A stretch of DNA of 47,581 nt from an uncultured Prevotella sp. Its GTDB lineage: Bacteria > Bacteroidota > Bacteroidia > Bacteroidales > Bacteroidaceae. Below, one piece after another: positions 44,773-47,581 of this stretch (its first letter is position 1; each line of letters starts with the position of its first letter). The position numbers and the translations under genes are program-made. A model generated the notes under the pieces. The model searched no databases. It worked only from the letters and a program-made list of their open reading frames with translations, and was not told where the DNA came from. The stretch lies in NCBI GenBank assembly GCA_900322175.1, contig ONYZ01000021.1, positions 1 to 47,581 on the forward strand, in the 5' to 3' direction.

Positions 44773-44798
44773 CAGCGCAGAAAGTATAGATAGAAACG

Positions 44799-45419
44799 AT
44801 GAAAAAAGTAGTAGATCCAAATGAAACCAGCCGTGCTTGGGCGTTCCAGATGTGGATGAAGTCGCCTATGCCGATGGTTACGCTCACTAAGACGTTTGAT
44901 GTTACCCGACTGTGCAAGATGTGCAGGCGAAAGGGTGTGAAGTTCAACATGCTGCTGTGCTGGTGCATGGGGCGGGCGGCTAGCAGGATAGACGAGTTCT
45001 ACCTGTTGCCAAAGGATGGCAAACTGTACAAGTTCGACCGTCTGGCCATCAACGTGATAGTAGACAATGCCAAAGGCGGCATCAGCACGTGCGACGTGCC
45101 CTATAGCGATGCTTTCCAGCAGTTTAGCCGCGACTACGACGCCATCACACTCGAGTGCAGCACTACCTGTCAGGAGGTCTGCGACGAAGAGGCGATGATA
45201 CTAGGCACATCGGCCGTCACAGGCACAGAGCTCGACAGCCTCGTCAACCAATACAGCGGCATATACAACAATCCCTTCCTGGCCTGGGGCCGCTATCGCA
45301 AGCATTGGTTCAAGGTAACGCTTCCCATCTCCATGCAGTTCCACCACGCCCAGATGGACGGAGGCCACGCCGCCCGATTCCTAGAGTCGCTGCAACACAT
45401 CATTAATGATTTTAGATAA
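44799..45419 (+). CDS. chloramphenicol acetyltransferase-fold protein
   Basis: The 206-residue protein has the CAT trimer fold: LTKTFDVTRLCKMCRRKG near the N-terminus and the catalytic signature FHHAQMDGGHAARFLE with H182-H183 and the structural Asp of HHxxxDG. True CAT enzymes read HHAVCDGFH here; the changes suggest a different acyl acceptor. Chromosomal relatives in Bacteroidetes are often called CatA-like, and resistance should not be assumed. It is rich in Met and Cys in the first half. The next gene follows after 9 bases. Confidence 0.85.
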   Translation: MKKVVDPNETSRAWAFQMWMKSPMPMVTLTKTFDVTRLCKMCRRKGVKFNMLLCWCMGRAASRIDEFYLLPKDGKLYKFDRLAINVIVDNAKGGISTCDVPYSDAFQQFSRDYDAITLECSTTCQEVCDEEAMILGTSAVTGTELDSLVNQYSGIYNNPFLAWGRYRKHWFKVTLPISMQFHHAQMDGGHAARFLESLQHIINDFR

Positions 45420-45428
45420 ATATTAAAA

Positions 45429-46997
45429 ATGCGTAGAGATTGGTGGAGTAATATTATTCTGTGGCTATTGCTATTGGTTTGCCTGACTTCTAAAGCCGAC
45501 AATGTCAACAAATTAACAATAGGCCTTACTCTTGATAGTACAGAGGTTTTGGCTGAATATAAGGAGTTCGGACGACGGATAGATGATGTAGTCATTCAGC
45601 CTGAACTAGATTATATGTTGTTGAAATTCCGTGAGACAACAAAAAGCGGGAAATGGTTGCAATTCAAGGGTGAGATAGGGGCTTTTGACTTAAAGGAGTC
45701 GAAGTTGTTGTGGACTTACCCATTTGATTACAGGAATTCGTCAACCTATTGCACAAAAGCTGGTGTGATAGTGGCAAAGGGTAATAAGGTTAGCATGTTG
45801 GAGCCGAATACTGGTGATGTTCGCTGGCAAGGCAAGTTCATCCCTGTGCAGTATGATGATTCCACCAATGTCATACTTGGCTATTCTGGAAACCGGTCGA
45901 ATAAGTTGAGCGGTTATGACTTGACGACAGGGCAACAGTTATGGACGGCCAGTCTGCCGCATGATAAGAATTGGGGATGGAATCATGTGATACGTGAGGA
46001 TTCTGTGCATTGGCTCATTGTGGCCGATAACCTGAATCGACTAAACATACGTACTGGCGAGGTATGTGCTTACGAAGCCAAAACAGGAGTAAGCGATGTG
46101 AAGAGTGCTCTCTTGCATGGGTTTGTGATGACTGGCGCAGCATTTGCGGGCGCTATGGCAACTGGCTATGCTGCTTATCCAATCGGGATGCTTGAGCCGA
46201 ATGTTATCAATCGATTGCATTCTAACGTGATTCAAGACGACTCGCTCTATTTCTTTGCCGATCGTCAGCGCGTGGTGTGCCTCGACAACTCTATGAATCT
46301 CGTTTGGAAATACGAGTTGCCGCCGAAGACTTCGGCTTTTTCTCAACTCGTCAGCAACGATAGCACACTCTATATGTTTAATCTGGGATTTGGCCTTAAA
46401 AACGGAGGACAATGCACCAAGATGGGACGCCCGTTTATAGCATCGTTTGACAAGCGAACAGGAGCTTGCCGCTTTATGAATATGTTGAGTTTGAAGAAGG
46501 ACATGGTTGAACATGCTGTTCTCAGTCCAGAAGGCGCTTTCATGCTATTCGACGATGGATTGGCCTATAAACGCGAACTTGACGATTCTACGGTTATCAT
46601 ATCTCCATGGGATGTAAAGGAGAATGGCCAGCTGAGAGCCATCATTACACAGCCGGTTTATGCATATTACAAACTGAAGAATATGTTTGATGTCATAGCC
46701 ACAGACGGCATCTTCTTTCCAGTGATTACAGATCGTGGCGACATCTTTATGGTCGACAAAGAGCTGAGGATTTCAGAGCGCTTCCCTGAATATTCGCTTT
46801 ATTGGCCACTCTGTATGGTTGGCGATCGGATGTGTGTGTATTCATCATCCGATAGTCGTAGACAGGACGTTTGGCTCATAACGACCCAAGGTGTGCCCGA
46901 GATACAACTATTGATACCAATACGTGAGGTAGGAATAGCTGGTGGCAAGCTATTCTTGTGTAATTCAACCCGTCTGTACTATCTGCCTCTCGAATAA
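45429..46997 (+). CDS. exported PQQ-type beta-propeller protein
   Basis: The 522-residue protein starts with a signal peptide or anchor (MRRDWWSNIILWLLLLVCLTSKA). The rest is made of WD/PQQ-like blades, for example GEIGAFDLKESKLLWTYPF, KLSGYDLTTGQQLWTASL, RVVCLDNSMNLVWKYELP and PFIASFDKRTGACRF. A Gly/Ala-rich hydrophobic insert lies near residues 235-255 (MTGAAFAGAMATGYAAYPIG). No catalytic residues can be assigned; it may be a binding scaffold. It probably shares the CAT-like gene's promoter, though codon use is more A/T-rich than in that gene. Confidence 0.85.
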   Translation: MRRDWWSNIILWLLLLVCLTSKADNVNKLTIGLTLDSTEVLAEYKEFGRRIDDVVIQPELDYMLLKFRETTKSGKWLQFKGEIGAFDLKESKLLWTYPFDYRNSSTYCTKAGVIVAKGNKVSMLEPNTGDVRWQGKFIPVQYDDSTNVILGYSGNRSNKLSGYDLTTGQQLWTASLPHDKNWGWNHVIREDSVHWLIVADNLNRLNIRTGEVCAYEAKTGVSDVKSALLHGFVMTGAAFAGAMATGYAAYPIGMLEPNVINRLHSNVIQDDSLYFFADRQRVVCLDNSMNLVWKYELPPKTSAFSQLVSNDSTLYMFNLGFGLKNGGQCTKMGRPFIASFDKRTGACRFMNMLSLKKDMVEHAVLSPEGAFMLFDDGLAYKRELDDSTVIISPWDVKENGQLRAIITQPVYAYYKLKNMFDVIATDGIFFPVITDRGDIFMVDKELRISERFPEYSLYWPLCMVGDRMCVYSSSDSRRQDVWLITTQGVPEIQLLIPIREVGIAGGKLFLCNSTRLYYLPLE

Positions 46998-47082
46998 ATT
47001 CAGTGGTGCTGGGAATTGTACTTTTAAATAATTATTTACATTTCTCATTCTAGCAACGCTACTACGATGTGACCCCGTTTTT

Positions 47083-47121
47083 GTTCCCTCACTAGGGAAA
47101 ATTTGCTACTACACTTGGGAA
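47083..47121. repeat. degenerate GTTCCC-type array, one full and one half unit
   Basis: GTTCCCTCACTAGGGAA begins at 47083. At 47105, exactly 22 bases on, a second unit keeps the right half TTGGGAA but has lost the left half. It lies 85 bases after the stop of the propeller gene, again on the 3' side of a gene. Confidence 0.55.
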
Positions 47122-47147
47122 ATATTTTTTCTTAGTATAGTAGCAAA
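47102..47147. repeat. 10-bp inverted repeat, possible terminator
   Basis: TTTGCTACTA (47102-47111) pairs exactly with TAGTAGCAAA (47138-47147) around a 26-base loop rich in T. It may end transcription of the propeller gene. Confidence 0.5.
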
Positions 47148-47172
47148 ATGCGAGCTTAAAGATAGTCGGCAT

Positions 47173-47238
47173 CTATCTGGTAAATAATCGTAACATATCT
47201 ATGAGATTGCCGTAACATATCCCGGAAATTCTCAAGAA
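47173..47238. repeat. 22-bp-pitch array, CTATCT type, three decaying units
   Basis: Units start at 47173, 47195 and 47217 with CTATCT, ATATCT and ATATCC. The spacer CGTAAC is kept in the first two and is the same as in the arrays at 1556 and 3039, while the palindrome arms have drifted. Confidence 0.7.
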
Positions 47239-47251
47239 AATTGTTAAATGT

Positions 47252-47317
47252 GGTCGGAGTAAAGTGATCGCTTAGTCGGAGTAGACGGGCTGTCTAGTCG
47301 TAGCTGAGCAGTTTTCG
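47252..47317. repeat. 22-bp-pitch array, AGTCGGAGT type, three units
   Basis: AGTCGGAGT, AGTCGGAGT and AGTCGTAGC begin at 47252, 47274 and 47296. The rest of each unit is a different small dyad: AAGTGATCGCTT in the first, AGAC-GGGCT-GTCT in the second, a weaker one in the third. Here the direct-repeat part is kept and the dyad varies. Confidence 0.7.
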
Positions 47318-47330
47318 TATTTGCCACTAA

Positions 47331-47440
47331 CACCTAACGCCTTAAAAATCTATATAGTTGATTGTCAAAGTGTTAAGTATTAAATACGTGGCAAGACACT
47401 TACCGTAACACCTAACCCAACACCTACCATCAAACCTACC
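47331..47440. repeat. ACCTA direct repeats, partly with a 12-bp pitch
   Basis: CACCTAACG occurs at 47331. Around 47409-47440, ACACCTAAC, ACACCTACC and AAACCTACC recur with CCTA at 47411, 47423 and 47435, a 12-bp pitch. GTGTTA near 47371 could pair with TAACAC near 47406. Function unknown. Confidence 0.45.
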
Positions 47441-47510
47441 GTCATTTTAACATTTGGCAAAAAACGTAGGAATTTAACACTAAAATATAGGTTTGCATTA
47501 TTTTTTTTAG

Positions 47511-47553
47511 TACCTTTGCATCCGCTAACGAGAAATACACGTCTGAAAAGACG
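47511..47553 (+). promoter_or_regulatory. outward promoter and hairpin leader at the window end
   Basis: TACCTTTG (47511-47518) is a good -7 box after a T-tract; TTTG at 47492-47495 is closer than the usual 20 bases. Downstream, CGTCT-GAAA-AGACG (47540-47553) is a 5-bp stem with a GNRA-type loop. No start codon with a long frame follows before the window ends, so the transcribed gene or RNA lies outside. Confidence 0.5.
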
Positions 47554-47581
47554 CAAAAATCAAACGAGCATCGACTAGAAG

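Larger units (their letters stand above)
46998..47581. other. non-coding, repeat-rich end of the window
   Basis: I see no credible gene in these 584 bases. They hold three different 22-bp-pitch arrays, an inverted repeat, a group of ACCTA repeats and an outward promoter with a small hairpin leader, each listed separately. Confidence 0.7.

Noticed and set aside
44009-44824. Long plus-strand open frame rich in His and Gln opposite the EamA gene
   Set aside because: Low-complexity product of the antisense strand of a membrane protein; it also crosses the intergenic promoters.
44799-45419. Chloramphenicol resistance gene
   Set aside because: The fold and HHxxxDG motif fit, but the active-site surroundings differ from true CAT enzymes and nothing nearby suggests a resistance element.
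47371-47411. Attachment site of an integrated element
   Set aside because: Imperfect dyads and ACCTA repeats are present, but no integrase or matching second site is in the window.

Overview
The window looks like a chromosomal segment from a Bacteroidales bacterium, most likely Prevotella or a close relative (inference). Three things point there. Nearly every transcription unit starts behind the Bacteroidetes vegetative promoter (-7 TAnnTTTG, often with a -33 TTTG 20 bases upstream) and Shine-Dalgarno motifs are not evident. The gene set includes a TPP-riboswitch TonB receptor with a PnuT-type transporter, an AAA ATPase of the many-copy Prevotella type, paired NSS transporters and a nucleoside kinase with a ThrRS-like N-terminus. 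No rRNA, tRNA, intact insertion sequence or CRISPR array was found.

Layout. 0-6 kb is an accessory, repeat-rich zone: a frameshifted LD-carboxypeptidase, an ATPase pseudogene flanked by direct repeats and hairpins, a secreted Sel1/CARDB-like/caspase-like protein and a small orphan gene. 6-11.3 kb (minus strand) is a unit ychF-lgt-mutS-UDG. 11.3-15.2 kb is a minus-strand unit tatA-tatC-polyferredoxin-aldo/keto reductase, in which the last product carries a twin-arginine signal and a lipobox. 15.3-18.9 kb has a ComEA-like gene behind two NSS transporters. 19-23 kb has vanZ, CYTH, a 52-residue membrane protein, prfB and fadD. 23-26.1 kb is a thiamin uptake unit. 26.2-33.6 kb holds a Na/Pi symporter, nucleoside kinase, polA and a polyprenyl diphosphate synthase. 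33.7-36 kb is a tightly coupled minus-strand unit dtd-(two small membrane proteins)-MazG-like-deoC. 36-40.8 kb holds uvrC, apt, mnmG and a rhodanese, with two parS-like palindromes flanking apt. 40.9-47 kb holds an M16 protease, an EamA exporter, a CAT-like acetyltransferase and a PQQ-type beta-propeller protein. The last 0.6 kb is repeat-rich and ends in an outward promoter.

The main unexplained signal is a set of tandem palindrome arrays in intergenic DNA that share an exact 22-bp pitch but use unrelated palindrome sequences: GTTCCC...GGGAAC at 429-511 and 26152-26212 and degenerate at 47083; CTATCT...AGATAG at 1556-1643, 3039-3104 and 47173-47238; AGTCCT...AGGACT at 33598-33685; AGTCGGAGT units at 47252-47317. 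A related 11-bp-pitch array forms a long inverted repeat at 120-266. Several arrays lie just after stop codons, and two CTATCT arrays bracket the broken ATPase gene.

All calls come from reading the sequence and knowledge of protein families; no database search was run.
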